In this document: positions 48,579 to 56,873 of the stretch, piece by piece
Layout: every line of letters starts with the position of its first letter
Numbering within the stretch: position 1 is the stretch's first letter
Source: Streptomyces sp. A1136
GTDB lineage: Bacteria; Actinomycetota; Actinomycetes; Streptomycetales; Streptomycetaceae
NCBI RefSeq assembly: GCF_004795055.1
Contig: NZ_SSBJ01000026.1
Coordinates: 1 to 64,000 of the forward strand
DNA: 64,000 bases
Direction: 5' to 3'
Program-made: the position numbers and the translations under genes
Notes under the pieces: model-generated
Database searches by the model: none
What the model was told of the DNA's origin: nothing
The model's input: only the letters and a program-made list of their open reading frames with translations

Positions 48579-49325
48579 CTATTTCTCGACGTATCGCAGG
48601 GAGCGTAGCCCGCGCTCCAGATGCCAGTGCAAATAGGCCGAGACCAGCCCGCTGCCCTCCCGCACGTGACGCGCCTCGCAGGCGTCCGCGTGACCCCAGT
48701 CGCCCGTCAGCAACGCGCTGAGCAGAGCGATGGCCTCCGACGAGGGTACGACGCTGCCCGGCACCCGGCAGTCCCCGCATATGACGCCGCCGGCGGCGAC
48801 GGAGAAGTGCCGGTTGGGTCCGTGGATGCCGCACTTCGCACAGTCCTCGAAGCTCGGCGCGTAGCCGTTGACGGCCAGCGAGCGGAGCAGGAAGGCGTCC
48901 AGGATCAGGTGGGGGTCGTGTTCGCCGCGCGAGAGCGTGCGCAGGGCGCCGATGAGCAGCAGGTACTGCTGGACGGCCGGCTCGCCCTCGTTCTCGGTGA
49001 AGCGCTCGGCGGTCTCCAGCATCGCGGTGCCGGCGGTGTAGCGGGCGTAGTCGGTGACGATGCCGTTGCCGTACGGGGCGATGATCTCGGTCTGGGTGCA
49101 CAGCGGGAGGCTGCGGCCGACCAGATCACTGCCACGCGCGAAGAACTGCACGTCGGCGTGGGAGAAAGGTTCCAGCCTGGCGCCGAACTTGGACTTCGTA
49201 CGCCGCACCCCGCGCGCGACGGCCCGCACCCGACCGTGGCCTCGGGTGAGGAGCGTGATGATGCGGTCCGCCTCACCCAGCTTCTGGGTGCGCAGCACGA
49301 TGCCGTCGTCGCGGAACAGACTCAT
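48579..49325 (-). CDS. recO: DNA repair protein RecO
   Basis: The 248-residue protein begins with the OB-fold DGIVLRTQKLGEADRIITLL and RGVRRTKSKFGARLEPFSHA, followed by a helical part, and has a zinc-finger region CAKCGIHGPNRHFSVAAGGV ending in ICGDC. RecO loads RecA on SSB-coated single strands with RecR. The start ATG 49325 gives the standard MSLFRDDGIVLR. It is co-directional with uppS, an arrangement shared with other Streptomyces. Confidence 0.92.
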   Translation of the reverse strand: MSLFRDDGIVLRTQKLGEADRIITLLTRGHGRVRAVARGVRRTKSKFGARLEPFSHADVQFFARGSDLVGRSLPLCTQTEIIAPYGNGIVTDYARYTAGTAMLETAERFTENEGEPAVQQYLLLIGALRTLSRGEHDPHLILDAFLLRSLAVNGYAPSFEDCAKCGIHGPNRHFSVAAGGVICGDCRVPGSVVPSSEAIALLSALLTGDWGHADACEARHVREGSGLVSAYLHWHLERGLRSLRYVEK

Positions 49326-49377
49326 GGCCCCATTGTCCCCTGTGCGGGAACCCGCTCGGGGCCGGCGGCAAGGAGGT

Positions 49378-49411
49378 GAGGGCCTCCTCCGGGGGGATGG
49401 AGGAGGCCCTC
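49378..49411 (-). terminator. Terminator between the permease gene and recO
   Basis: A perfect 13-bp stem (49378-49390 with 49399-49411) and 8-base loop lie just beyond the permease stop. Confidence 0.7.
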
Positions 49412-49424
49412 GGCTTCAGGAGGG

Positions 49425-50969
49425 TCAGGAGGCGGGGGCCGCGGCCTGGTCCGCCGGGTCCGGGGCTACGGCGACCGCAACCGGTTCCCGCCCCTCGGTG
49501 GCCTCGGGCTCGGTCGCCGGGTCGACCGGGCCGTCCGGGTCGACCGGGTCGTCCGACCCGTCCACCGTCGCCCGGGCCGGCAGGGCCAGTTGCGGGACGT
49601 TGTGCGCGTCGCCCTTGGCCAGTCCGTTGAAGAGCAGGTTCAGGACGATCGCCGCCGTGGCGCCGAGCGTGACACCGCTGTTGAGCAGCGAGGACAGGTC
49701 CGCGTTCAGGTGCTTGTCGAAGTACGCCGGGACGGTGGCGGGGAAGAGGGCGAAGGCGATGGAGACACCGACGACGAGCGCGTTCTTCTCCTCCCGGAGC
49801 TCCACCTTGCCCAGCGTCTGGATACCGGCCAGCGCGACCATGCCGAACATGACGGTAGCGGCGCCGCCCAGTACGCCGGGCGGGATCGCGGCGACGACGG
49901 CCGCCGCCTTGGGCAGCAGGCCCAAGATGATCATGACGACGCCGGCGGCGACCACCACGAACCGGCTCTTGACCTTGGTGACCCGGACCAGGCCGACGTT
50001 CTCGGCGAAGGCCACGTACGGGAAGGAGTTGAGCAGACCGCCGATGGCGGTGGCCGCGCCGTCGGCCCGCAGGGCGCGGGCCACGGTCTCGCTGTCGATG
50101 TCCTTGCCGACGATCTCGCCGATCGCGTAGGTGTCACCGGTGGTCTCCACCATGGTGATCAACATGACGATCAACATGAGGAGTACGGGGAACCACTCGA
50201 ACTTGGGGGCGCCGAAGTGGAAGGGGGTGCTCACCCCGACCCAGTCGGACGTCTTGATCGCGTCGAGCTTCGCGTCCCCGAGGACGAACGCGAGGAGGGT
50301 GCCGGCGACCAGGCCGAGCAGGACCGCGATGCTGGACAGGAAGGGCCGGCGCAGCCGCATCACCACCAGGACGAACAGCATCGTGCCGATGGCGTAGGCC
50401 AGTTGCCTCGGGTCGCCGCCGTCGCCCACGAGCGGTGCGCCGCCCACGGCGTCCTTGAGGGCGACGGGGAGCAGGACGATGCCGAGGATGGTGATGACCG
50501 TGCCGGTGACGACCGGCGGGAAGAGCGACATCACGACGCGGAAGAACCGTGCGGGCATCCAGGCGAAGGCGAACGTGGCCAGTCCGGCCGTGATGACCGC
50601 GCCGTAGATGACGAGCAGTGCGGCCGTCCCGCCGCCCGCACCGAGGCCGATGGCGATCATCGGGGAGACGGCGGTGAAGGTGACGCCCTGGATGATCGGC
50701 AGCCGGGCGCCGATCCGGCCGATGCCCCATGCCTGGATGATCGAGGCGATTCCGCAGGTGAAGAGGTCCGCGTTGATCAGGTAGATCAGGTCCTGGGGGC
50801 TCAGCTTGAGCGCGCTGCCGACGAGGATCGGAACGATCACCGCGCCGGCGTAGAAGGCGAGTACGTGCTGGAAGCCGTACAGCGCGAGCTTGGGGAGGGG
50901 GAGCACCTCGTCGACCGGGTGCGTGCTCTGCTCTCCGTCGACGGGGAGCCGGGCGGCGACACGTGCCAT
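49425..50969 (-). CDS. NCS2-family nucleobase:cation symporter (uracil/xanthine type)
   Basis: The 514-residue permease has about 14 helices. LALYGFQHVLAFYAGAVIVP (helix 1 signature), then FTCGIASIIQAWGIGRIGAR, LPIIQGVTFTAVSPMIAIG, and MLITMVETTGDTYAIGEIV with the substrate-binding Glu of the family are seen. The sequence FPYVAFAENVGLVRVTKVKS is the NCS2 helix 10 motif. It imports xanthine, urate or uracil; the VETTG form favours the purine (xanthine/urate) branch. The C-terminal ~55 residues are an acidic Pro/Asp tail. I start it at ATG 50969 with AAGGCAGAG upstream; an alternative GTG at 51086 would add 39 residues. Confidence 0.85.
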   Translation of the reverse strand: MARVAARLPVDGEQSTHPVDEVLPLPKLALYGFQHVLAFYAGAVIVPILVGSALKLSPQDLIYLINADLFTCGIASIIQAWGIGRIGARLPIIQGVTFTAVSPMIAIGLGAGGGTAALLVIYGAVITAGLATFAFAWMPARFFRVVMSLFPPVVTGTVITILGIVLLPVALKDAVGGAPLVGDGGDPRQLAYAIGTMLFVLVVMRLRRPFLSSIAVLLGLVAGTLLAFVLGDAKLDAIKTSDWVGVSTPFHFGAPKFEWFPVLLMLIVMLITMVETTGDTYAIGEIVGKDIDSETVARALRADGAATAIGGLLNSFPYVAFAENVGLVRVTKVKSRFVVVAAGVVMIILGLLPKAAAVVAAIPPGVLGGAATVMFGMVALAGIQTLGKVELREEKNALVVGVSIAFALFPATVPAYFDKHLNADLSSLLNSGVTLGATAAIVLNLLFNGLAKGDAHNVPQLALPARATVDGSDDPVDPDGPVDPATEPEATEGREPVAVAVAPDPADQAAAPAS

Positions 50970-51408
50970 CTCTGCCTTGCCCTTCAAGGTAGGTAAGTGA
51001 GAGGAGATCTGGTTGTCCCGGCCGAAGTGGTCTCCCCCAGCGCGTGCTGGGCTCCGTTGATCCGGCGGGGTTTCAGTGGAGTTCACGTGAATCGCAGCCC
51101 CGCTGTGTTATCGGCGGCGTCTCGTCGTGTGACCGGAATTGAACGCCTGTGGGTGGGCTCACAGATATCGTCGACTTCGACAAAGTGTTGACGCTTTGGG
51201 GCGCTCGATTAGGAGGTTCCTCCACTGGCGCGACAGCGGTCGACGGGCGTAAGGGACCCGGCTCCCGCCTGGTCCCCCGGCGCCGCCTCGCCGCACCTGA
51301 CGCCACCGCTCTGACCTGCGGCGCGAGGCCGGGCAGCGGTGGGCGGGCCCGTGGTCGAGCGGGCGTTCGGGACCGTCCGAGGGGTGGACACGCCGCCTCG
51401 CGCGGTAA
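50970..51408. other. Non-coding region upstream of the permease gene
   Basis: I see no convincing gene here. A GC-rich central part codes by chance in several frames. TTGTCG on the minus strand near 51180 lacks a -10 at proper spacing. No purine riboswitch core was recognised. Confidence 0.5.
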
Positions 51409-51444
51409 GGCCCCTCCGTCCGTGACGCGGATGACGGAGGGGCC
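51409..51444. terminator. Terminator beyond the TerB-like gene
   Basis: A perfect 12-bp stem (51409-51420 with 51433-51444) has a 12-base loop and lies 27 bp past the stop of the leftward TerB-like gene. Confidence 0.7.
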
Positions 51445-51470
51445 GGGACCGGCCTTGTGTGGCCGGATCG

Positions 51471-52166
51471 TTACGGGGCTCGGACCGCCGACAGCAGGCG
51501 GGTGACCTCGTCGGCGCCCATGTGCAGCGCGGCGCCCACGGTGGCCAGCACCTCGCGCTCGGCGGGGATGTACGGCCCGTCGGCGAGGGCGATCCGGGCG
51601 CCTTGGAGCAGGAGAGACGCCCGCCCCGGTCCGGCCAGGTGCGGGGCGAGCGGCTCCAGCGCCTCGTGCAGCTCGATCGACAGCGCGGCTCCGCAGCACT
51701 CGGGGCCGTCGTACAGGCCCAGCCGCCCCTCGTCGGTCGCCAAGGCGTCCACCACGGCCTCCAGCTGCTCCTCGGTGCAGTCCTGGAACCCGGCGCCCCG
51801 CACGGCCGTCACGGCCGCCTCCAGGGCGCTGCGGGAGGCGGTCCCGCCGGCGGTGAGGACGGCGAGCGTCACGGTGTGCACGGCGTCGCGCAGCATCGCC
51901 GAGAAGCGGGTGGTGGTCAGGTGGTCCAGCACGTCGGTGTCGAAGCGCTCCTTGCAGGCCTGGCACTCCACCACCGGCCCGGCGGTCCCGCGCGGCAGCA
52001 GCGGTACGCCGAGGACGGCGAACCGGCGTCGGCCGGTGCGCCGGCGGTAGTTGCGGTCACCACCACAGCCCGGGCAGAAGAACTCCCCGTCGGCCACGGT
52101 GCTCCAGGTGGTACGGATGCCCCATACGGTCAGCTTTCGGCCGTCCCCACCCCGAACTGGCAGCAC
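51471..52166 (-). CDS. TerB-like protein with N-terminal zinc ribbon
   Basis: The 231-residue protein starts at GTG 52166 (GGAGG 6 bp upstream) and has two CxxC pairs, FFCPGCGGDRNYRRR and VECQACKERFDTD, forming a likely zinc ribbon (residues ~30-75). The C-terminal ~140 residues are all helical, with LRDAVHTVTLAVLTAGGTAS and ARIALADGPYIPAEREVLAT. The second matches the TerB metal-binding helix pair (D-G-x-x-x-x-E-x-x). TerB domains occur in tellurite resistance and stress systems, but no other ter gene is adjacent, so a metal or stress role is only suggested. Confidence 0.75.
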   Translation of the reverse strand: MLPVRGGDGRKLTVWGIRTTWSTVADGEFFCPGCGGDRNYRRRTGRRRFAVLGVPLLPRGTAGPVVECQACKERFDTDVLDHLTTTRFSAMLRDAVHTVTLAVLTAGGTASRSALEAAVTAVRGAGFQDCTEEQLEAVVDALATDEGRLGLYDGPECCGAALSIELHEALEPLAPHLAGPGRASLLLQGARIALADGPYIPAEREVLATVGAALHMGADEVTRLLSAVRAP

Positions 52167-52345
52167 GTCGCACCTCCGTATACGGACCCCATGGCGCCAT
52201 CGCCGGGTGGGCGTGATGTTAGCCACATCCGTGAGTGTGTGTCAGGCGTGTGACGAGACAACCTGGTCCCGGAACCGGAGTTGGCCGATCTGCGCCCCCG
52301 CCGCGGCCCCTCCCGGGCGCGCGGCCACACCCGGGGAAAACGGAA

Positions 52346-52374
52346 CCCCGCACCCCCTCCGAGGGGGTGCGGGG
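52346..52374 (-). terminator. Terminator of leuA
   Basis: A perfect 12-bp stem (52346-52357 with 52363-52374) closes on TCCGA. On the minus strand it is followed by TTCCGTTTTCC. It lies 24 bp after the leuA stop. Confidence 0.85.
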
Positions 52375-52397
52375 CACGCCGTGCGGAGCCGGTGGGA

Positions 52398-54161
52398 TCA
52401 GCGGCCCGCGCGGTTGACGGCGGAGATGACGGCCTTCAGCGAGGCGCGGGTGGTGTTGGCGTCGATGCCGATGCCCCACAGGACGCGGCCGTCGATCGCG
52501 CACTCGATGTAGGACGCGGCGACGGCGGAGGCGCCCTCGCTCATCGTGTGCTCGGTGTAGTCCAGCAGGCGGGCGTCGACGCCGATGCCGGCCAGCGCGT
52601 CGAAGAAGGCCGAGATCGGACCGTTGCCGGTACCGGTCAGGACGGTCTCGACGCCGTCCACCACCGCCTCGACGGTCAGCGTGTCGGTGCCGTCCTTGTC
52701 GGTGGCCGTGGAGCCCGAGCGCAGCTGGATGCGGCCCCACGGGTTCTCCGGGTTGGGCAGGTACTCGTCCTGGAAGACGCCCCAGATCGCCTTGGGCGTG
52801 ACCTCGCCGCCCTCGGCGTCGGTCTTGGCCTGGATGATCCGGGAGAACTCGATCTGCATGCGGCGCGGCAGGTCCAGCTTGTGGTCGTTCTTCAGGACGT
52901 AGGCGATGCCGCCCTTGCCGGACTGCGAGTTGACGCGGATGACGGCCTCGTAGGAGCGGCCGACGTCCTTCGGGTCGATCGGCAGGTACGGCACGGCCCA
53001 CTCGATCTCGTCCACGGTCTTGCCCTGGGCCGCCGCGTCGGCCTCCATGGCGTCGAAGCCCTTCTTGATGGCGTCCTGGTGGGAGCCGGAGAAGGCGGTG
53101 TAGACCAGGTCGCCCGCGTAGGGGTGGCGCGGGTGGACCTCCATCTGGTTGCAGTACTCGCTGGTGCGGCGGATCTCGTCGATCTGCGAGAAGTCGATCT
53201 GCGGGTCGATGCCCTGCGAGAACAGGTTCATCCCCAGCGTGATCAGGTCGACGTTGCCGGTGCGCTCGCCCTGCCCGAACAGGCAGCCCTCGATGCGGTC
53301 GGCGCCGGCCATCAGGGCCAGTTCGGCGGCCGCCACGGCGGTACCGCGGTCGTTGTGGGGGTGGACGGAGATGCAGATGTGCTCGCGGCGGGTCAGGTTG
53401 CGGGCCATCCACTCGAAGCGGTCCGCGTGGGTGGACGGCGTCGAGCGTTCCACCGTGGCGGGCAGGTTCAGGATGATCTCGCGGCCCTCGCCGGGCTGCC
53501 ACACGTCGCACACCGCCTCGCAGACCTCCAGGGCGAAGTCCAGCTCGGTGTCGGTGAAGATCTCGGGGCTGTACTGGTAGCCGAAGGTCGTCTCGGGGCC
53601 CAGCAGCTTGTCGGCGTACTCCATGACCAGGCGGGTGCCGTCGACGGCGATCTGCTTGATCTGCTCCTTGGAGCCGCGGAAGACGACCCGGCGGAAGGTG
53701 GGGGCGGTCGCGTTGTACAGGTGGACGGTGGCGCGCTTGGCGCCGATCAGCGACTCCACGGTCCGCTCGATCAGGTCCTCGCGTGCCTGCGTCAGTACCG
53801 AGATGGTGACGTCGTCGGGGATCGCGCCCTCTTCGATGATGGAGCGGACGAAGGCGAAGTCCGTGTCACCGGAGGAGGGGAAGCCGACCTCGATCTCCTT
53901 GTAGCCCATGCGCACCAGCAGGTCGAACATCTCGCGCTTGCGGGCGGGGGTCATCGGGTCGATCAGCGACTGGTTCCCGTCGCGCAGGTCGGTGGACAGC
54001 CAGCGGGGGGCCTTGGTTACGCGGGCGTCGGGCCAGGTGCGGTCCGGGATCTCCACCTGCTCGTAGAAGCCGTACTTGTGGATGGGCATCCCGGACGGCT
54101 TCTGCGTATGGGTCGCGTTGGTGATGGGCGTGGGGCGACCTGCGAAAGTGTGCTGACTCAT
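52398..54161 (-). CDS. leuA: 2-isopropylmalate synthase
   Basis: The 587-residue protein is a full LeuA of the long type. The N-terminal TIM barrel has WLSTDLRDGNQSLIDPMTPA (metal-binding Asp, catalytic Arg), ISVHPHNDRGTAVAAAEL (metal-binding His pair) and RIEGCLFGQGERTGNVDLIT. The C-terminal regulatory domain, from about residue 440, ends in SYIECAIDGRVLWGIGIDAN, where leucine binds for feedback inhibition. It condenses acetyl-CoA with 2-oxoisovalerate in the first step of leucine synthesis. A 15-codon leader peptide with four consecutive Leu codons lies 102 bp upstream, so attenuation-type control is likely. Confidence 0.95.
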   Translation of the reverse strand: MSQHTFAGRPTPITNATHTQKPSGMPIHKYGFYEQVEIPDRTWPDARVTKAPRWLSTDLRDGNQSLIDPMTPARKREMFDLLVRMGYKEIEVGFPSSGDTDFAFVRSIIEEGAIPDDVTISVLTQAREDLIERTVESLIGAKRATVHLYNATAPTFRRVVFRGSKEQIKQIAVDGTRLVMEYADKLLGPETTFGYQYSPEIFTDTELDFALEVCEAVCDVWQPGEGREIILNLPATVERSTPSTHADRFEWMARNLTRREHICISVHPHNDRGTAVAAAELALMAGADRIEGCLFGQGERTGNVDLITLGMNLFSQGIDPQIDFSQIDEIRRTSEYCNQMEVHPRHPYAGDLVYTAFSGSHQDAIKKGFDAMEADAAAQGKTVDEIEWAVPYLPIDPKDVGRSYEAVIRVNSQSGKGGIAYVLKNDHKLDLPRRMQIEFSRIIQAKTDAEGGEVTPKAIWGVFQDEYLPNPENPWGRIQLRSGSTATDKDGTDTLTVEAVVDGVETVLTGTGNGPISAFFDALAGIGVDARLLDYTEHTMSEGASAVAASYIECAIDGRVLWGIGIDANTTRASLKAVISAVNRAGR

Positions 54162-54200
54162 GGCGTGGGGCTCCTCGCGTGTCCGCGTGTAGTTCGCTGG

Positions 54201-54282
54201 GACGGCCGACGGCGGTCGTAAATCCGCAACACCAAACTCCGCGGGGAGGGGGCCGGCCTACGACTACAGACCCTCGCCGCGG
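54201..54282 (-). promoter_or_regulatory. Attenuator-like RNA structures between leader peptide and leuA
   Basis: In the leftward transcript CCGCGGCGAGGG (in the leader codons, 54282-54271) can pair with CCCTCCCCGCGG (54250-54239) over 12 positions with one C-C mismatch. An alternative GTCGTA (54264-54259) can pair with TACGAC (54220-54215). A short GC hairpin follows at 54217-54201. The mutually exclusive pairings are what leucine attenuation needs. No T-run is seen. Confidence 0.45.
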
Positions 54283-54311
54283 CAGCTAAGGAGAAGCAGC
54301 CCGAAACGCAT
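54264..54311 (-). CDS. leuL: leuA leader peptide
   Basis: ATG 54311 opens a 15-codon frame, MRFGLLLLSCRGEGL, ending in TAG at 54264. The four consecutive Leu codons are CTG CTT CTC CTT; CTT is rare in Streptomyces, so ribosomes should slow there when leucyl-tRNA is short. It lies 102 bp before leuA, in the same direction. No Shine-Dalgarno is visible; TAGGCT about 10 bp upstream could be a -10 box giving a nearly leaderless RNA. Leucine-rich leaders before leuA are known in this genus. Confidence 0.75.
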   Translation of the reverse strand: MRFGLLLLSCRGEGL

Positions 54312-54537
54312 GATGGGCCGAGCCTAGCGGAGCCGCGCCGTAACGCGAGGACCTGTTTCAGTATGCAAGACCTCCTGGTCCGTTTTGTACCCCTTTGTGA
54401 GTTAAGACTCGCTTTGGATCGCCGAGGGCGGGAGATCTCCGGTCGATCCGTCAACGCGGTGCGACGCCTTTCAGACAACCGAATGAATCATGGTCGCGAT
54501 TAGTGACAGAGTCGTCACGCACTGCCACATTGCGCAC

Positions 54538-55602
54538 ATGGATGCTACTCTTCGTCCCGGCCGGCCCGTCTTCTGCACGGTCGTGCCTCCTCACCTGCTC
54601 GACCGCATCGCCCGCTCGCGGGACGAGCGCCGCGCCGACACCGCCCAGCGCACCCTCGAACACGACGCCGCCCTGCGCACCCGTCGCCGGGTCACCACCG
54701 TCCGCGGCGTCGCCCCGGCAGCGGCGACGCCCGTCACCGACGAGCCGCGGCGGACGGTGTACGACGCCGGGCACCGCACCCGGCTGCCGGGCGCCCGGGT
54801 GCGCGGCGAGGGCGACGAACCGACCGGCGACGCCAGCGTCAACCGCGCGTACGCCGGGCTGGGAGCCACGTACGACTTGTTCCTCAAGGGGTTCGGGCGC
54901 CACTCGATCGACGACGCGGGCCTGCCGCTGGACGCGAGCGTCCACTACGGCGAGGACTACGACAACGCCTTCTGGGACGGCCGCCAGATGGTCTTCGGGG
55001 ACGGCGACGGCGACCTCTTCCTCGACTTCACGGTGTCCGTGGACGTGATCGGACACGAACTGACCCACGGCGTCACCCAGTACACCGCCAATCTGGAGTA
55101 CCGGGGCCAGTCGGGCGCGCTGAACGAGTCGATGTCGGACGTGTTCGGCTCGCTGATCAAGCAGTACTCGCTGGGACAGACCACCGACCAGGCGGACTGG
55201 CTGATCGGCGCGGGTCTGCTCGGACCCGCCGTCACCGGGGTCGCGCTGCGCTCGATGAAGGCGCCGGGGACGGCGTACGACGACGACGAGCTGGGCAAGG
55301 ACCCGCAGCCCGCGACGATGGACGGCTACGTGACCACGCACGGCGACAACGGCGGCGTGCACATCAACTCCGGCATCCCCAACCACGCGTTCTACATCGT
55401 GGCGACCGAACTGGGCGGCAAGGCCTGGGAGCGGGCCGGGCGGATCTGGTACGACACGCTGACCGGCGGCGCGCTCGCCCCCGACGCCGACTTCGCGGAC
55501 TTCGCCCGGCTCTCGGTCGCGGCGGCGGTCGCGCGCTACGGGGAAGGCGGCGCGGAGCACCAGGCGATGCAGAAGGCGTGGTCGGCGGTCGGCTTGGGGT
55601 AG
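54538..55602 (+). CDS. Protealysin-like M4 metalloprotease without signal peptide
   Basis: The 354-residue protein (start ATG 54538) has the thermolysin-fold catalytic site: VIGHELTHGVTQYTANLEYR (zinc His pair and catalytic Glu at residues ~173-177), then ALNESMSDVFGS with the third zinc ligand Glu197, and later GGVHINSGIPNHAFYIVA with the catalytic His region. There is no signal peptide. The N-terminus is a short propeptide with the motif FCTVVPPHLLDRIARS typical of protealysin-type precursors, which mature by autocleavage and can be intracellular. An emfourin-like inhibitor gene follows after 10 bp. Confidence 0.88.
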   Translation: MDATLRPGRPVFCTVVPPHLLDRIARSRDERRADTAQRTLEHDAALRTRRRVTTVRGVAPAAATPVTDEPRRTVYDAGHRTRLPGARVRGEGDEPTGDASVNRAYAGLGATYDLFLKGFGRHSIDDAGLPLDASVHYGEDYDNAFWDGRQMVFGDGDGDLFLDFTVSVDVIGHELTHGVTQYTANLEYRGQSGALNESMSDVFGSLIKQYSLGQTTDQADWLIGAGLLGPAVTGVALRSMKAPGTAYDDDELGKDPQPATMDGYVTTHGDNGGVHINSGIPNHAFYIVATELGGKAWERAGRIWYDTLTGGALAPDADFADFARLSVAAAVARYGEGGAEHQAMQKAWSAVGLG

Positions 55603-55612
55603 AAGGGCCGAC

Positions 55613-55882
55613 ATGCGGATTCTGGTGGTACGGACGGGCGGCTTCACGGGCATAGAGCGCCGGGTCGAGGTGGACACCTCGGGCCGGCCCGACGAGAAGG
55701 AGTGGCAGGCGCTGGCGCTGCTGGCGCTGCGCCCCGGGCCGCCGGGGCACGGACCGGACCGGGTGCGGGACGGGTTCTCGTACCGGATCACGGTGGACGG
55801 GCGGACCGTGTCCTGCTCGGAGCCGTACCTCTCGGAGGCCCAGCGGAGCCTGATCACGCGCGTGCTCAAGGAGGGTGCGTAG
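55613..55882 (+). CDS. Emfourin-like inhibitor of the M4 protease
   Basis: The 89-residue protein begins MRILVVRTGGFTGIERRVEV followed by DTSG, the pattern of emfourin, the small slow-binding protein inhibitor encoded next to protealysin in Serratia (family knowledge). The remainder (EKEWQALALLALRPGPPG, then FSYRITVDGRTVSCSE and LSEAQRSLITRVLKEG) keeps the two-part alpha/beta layout. It lacks a signal peptide, so it stays in the cytoplasm with its protease. The 10-bp gap shows co-transcription. The call rests on N-terminal similarity and gene order, not on a search. Confidence 0.78.
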   Translation: MRILVVRTGGFTGIERRVEVDTSGRPDEKEWQALALLALRPGPPGHGPDRVRDGFSYRITVDGRTVSCSEPYLSEAQRSLITRVLKEGA

Positions 55883-55937
55883 CGGCGCCGGGGTGAAATC
55901 GGATGACCGGCACCCGGCGCTTTGCTTGGATGACCGG

Positions 55938-56759
55938 ATGACCACACAAACGATCTTGACCGCGCTGGAGCGGTACTACGACGCGGCGCCGCGCGCCGGC
56001 GGCGCCCGGGCGGAGGACTTCGGGCCGTTGACCCTCTTCGTACAGGAGGGCGCGGGCTGGCCGTACTACGCGCGGCCCGCGCTCGGCGGCCCCGATGCCT
56101 CCGTGGCGGACGTCGAACGGGTCCTTGCCCGCCAACGGGAACTCGGACTGCCCGAAGCCTTCGAATGGGTGGCCGAAAACAATCCCTCGCTCCGCGCCTC
56201 GGTGGAGGCCGCGGGCCTCCACGTCCACGCCCACCCGCTCATGGTCCTGGACACCTCCGAGCCGCTCCCGACCCCGACGGCGGACGCGCGGGTGCTCGGC
56301 GCGGACGACCCCTTGCTGACGGCCGCGGTGACGGTGCCGATGCTGGCCTTCGCGACGCCGGGCACGGGCCTGGGCGAGGCCGGTCCGGCGGAACTCGCGG
56401 CCGCGACCGCGGACGCGGCGGTGGAGGTGCGCCGCGCGGCGGTCGCGCGGAACATCGCGTCGGGCCGCACCGTCCTGGCCGCCGCCGTCCGGGACGGGGT
56501 CGTGCTGTGCTCGGGCCAGTACAACCCGGTGGGCGACGTCGCCGAGATCGTCGGCGTGGGCACCCTTCCGGCGGCCCGCCGCCGGGGACTGGCCCTCGCG
56601 GTCACGGCGACCCTGGTCGCCGAGGCCCTCGCGCGCGGCGTCCGCACGGTGTTCCTCTCGGCGGGCGACGAGGACGTGGCCCGGATCTACGGTCGGGCCG
56701 GCTTCCGTCCGGTGGGCACGGCCCTGATCGCGGAGCCCCCGGCACCGGTCGGCGGCTGA
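55938..56759 (+). CDS. GNAT-family N-acetyltransferase
   Basis: The 273-residue protein has a variable N-terminal part (ILTALERYYDAAPRAGGARA, LPEAFEWVAENNPSLRASVE) and a C-terminal GNAT core with VLCSGQYNPVGDVAEIVGVG (beta4), TLPAARRRGLALAVTATLVA (the Q/R-x-x-G-x-A/G acetyl-CoA motif) and VFLSAGDEDVARIYGRAGFR (alpha4-beta6). It should acetylate an amine on an unidentified substrate. ATG 55938 gives the start MTTQTILTALERYYD; longer in-frame starts overlap the emfourin-like gene's end region. It may be the third gene of the protease operon, with a 55-bp gap. Confidence 0.82.
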   Translation: MTTQTILTALERYYDAAPRAGGARAEDFGPLTLFVQEGAGWPYYARPALGGPDASVADVERVLARQRELGLPEAFEWVAENNPSLRASVEAAGLHVHAHPLMVLDTSEPLPTPTADARVLGADDPLLTAAVTVPMLAFATPGTGLGEAGPAELAAATADAAVEVRRAAVARNIASGRTVLAAAVRDGVVLCSGQYNPVGDVAEIVGVGTLPAARRRGLALAVTATLVAEALARGVRTVFLSAGDEDVARIYGRAGFRPVGTALIAEPPAPVGG

Positions 56760-56873
56760 GGCGCGGCCCCCGCCCGGAACCGCGGTTTGCCGGAACGGCA
56801 AGGTTGTTTGCGCCCGCACCCCGGCCGGGCGGACGATCGGCGTATCGATCACCGCACAGGAAGAGGGGTCCAC

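Noticed and set aside
50970..51086. N-terminal extension of the NCS2 permease from GTG 51086
   Set aside because: The additional 39 residues are hydrophilic with no family resemblance, and ATG 50969 has a reasonable ribosome site.
54490..54537. Longer N-terminus for the M4 protease from the ATG at 54490
   Set aside because: The protealysin-type propeptide motif is complete from ATG 54538, and the additional 16 residues have no ribosome site before them; the upstream start cannot be fully excluded.
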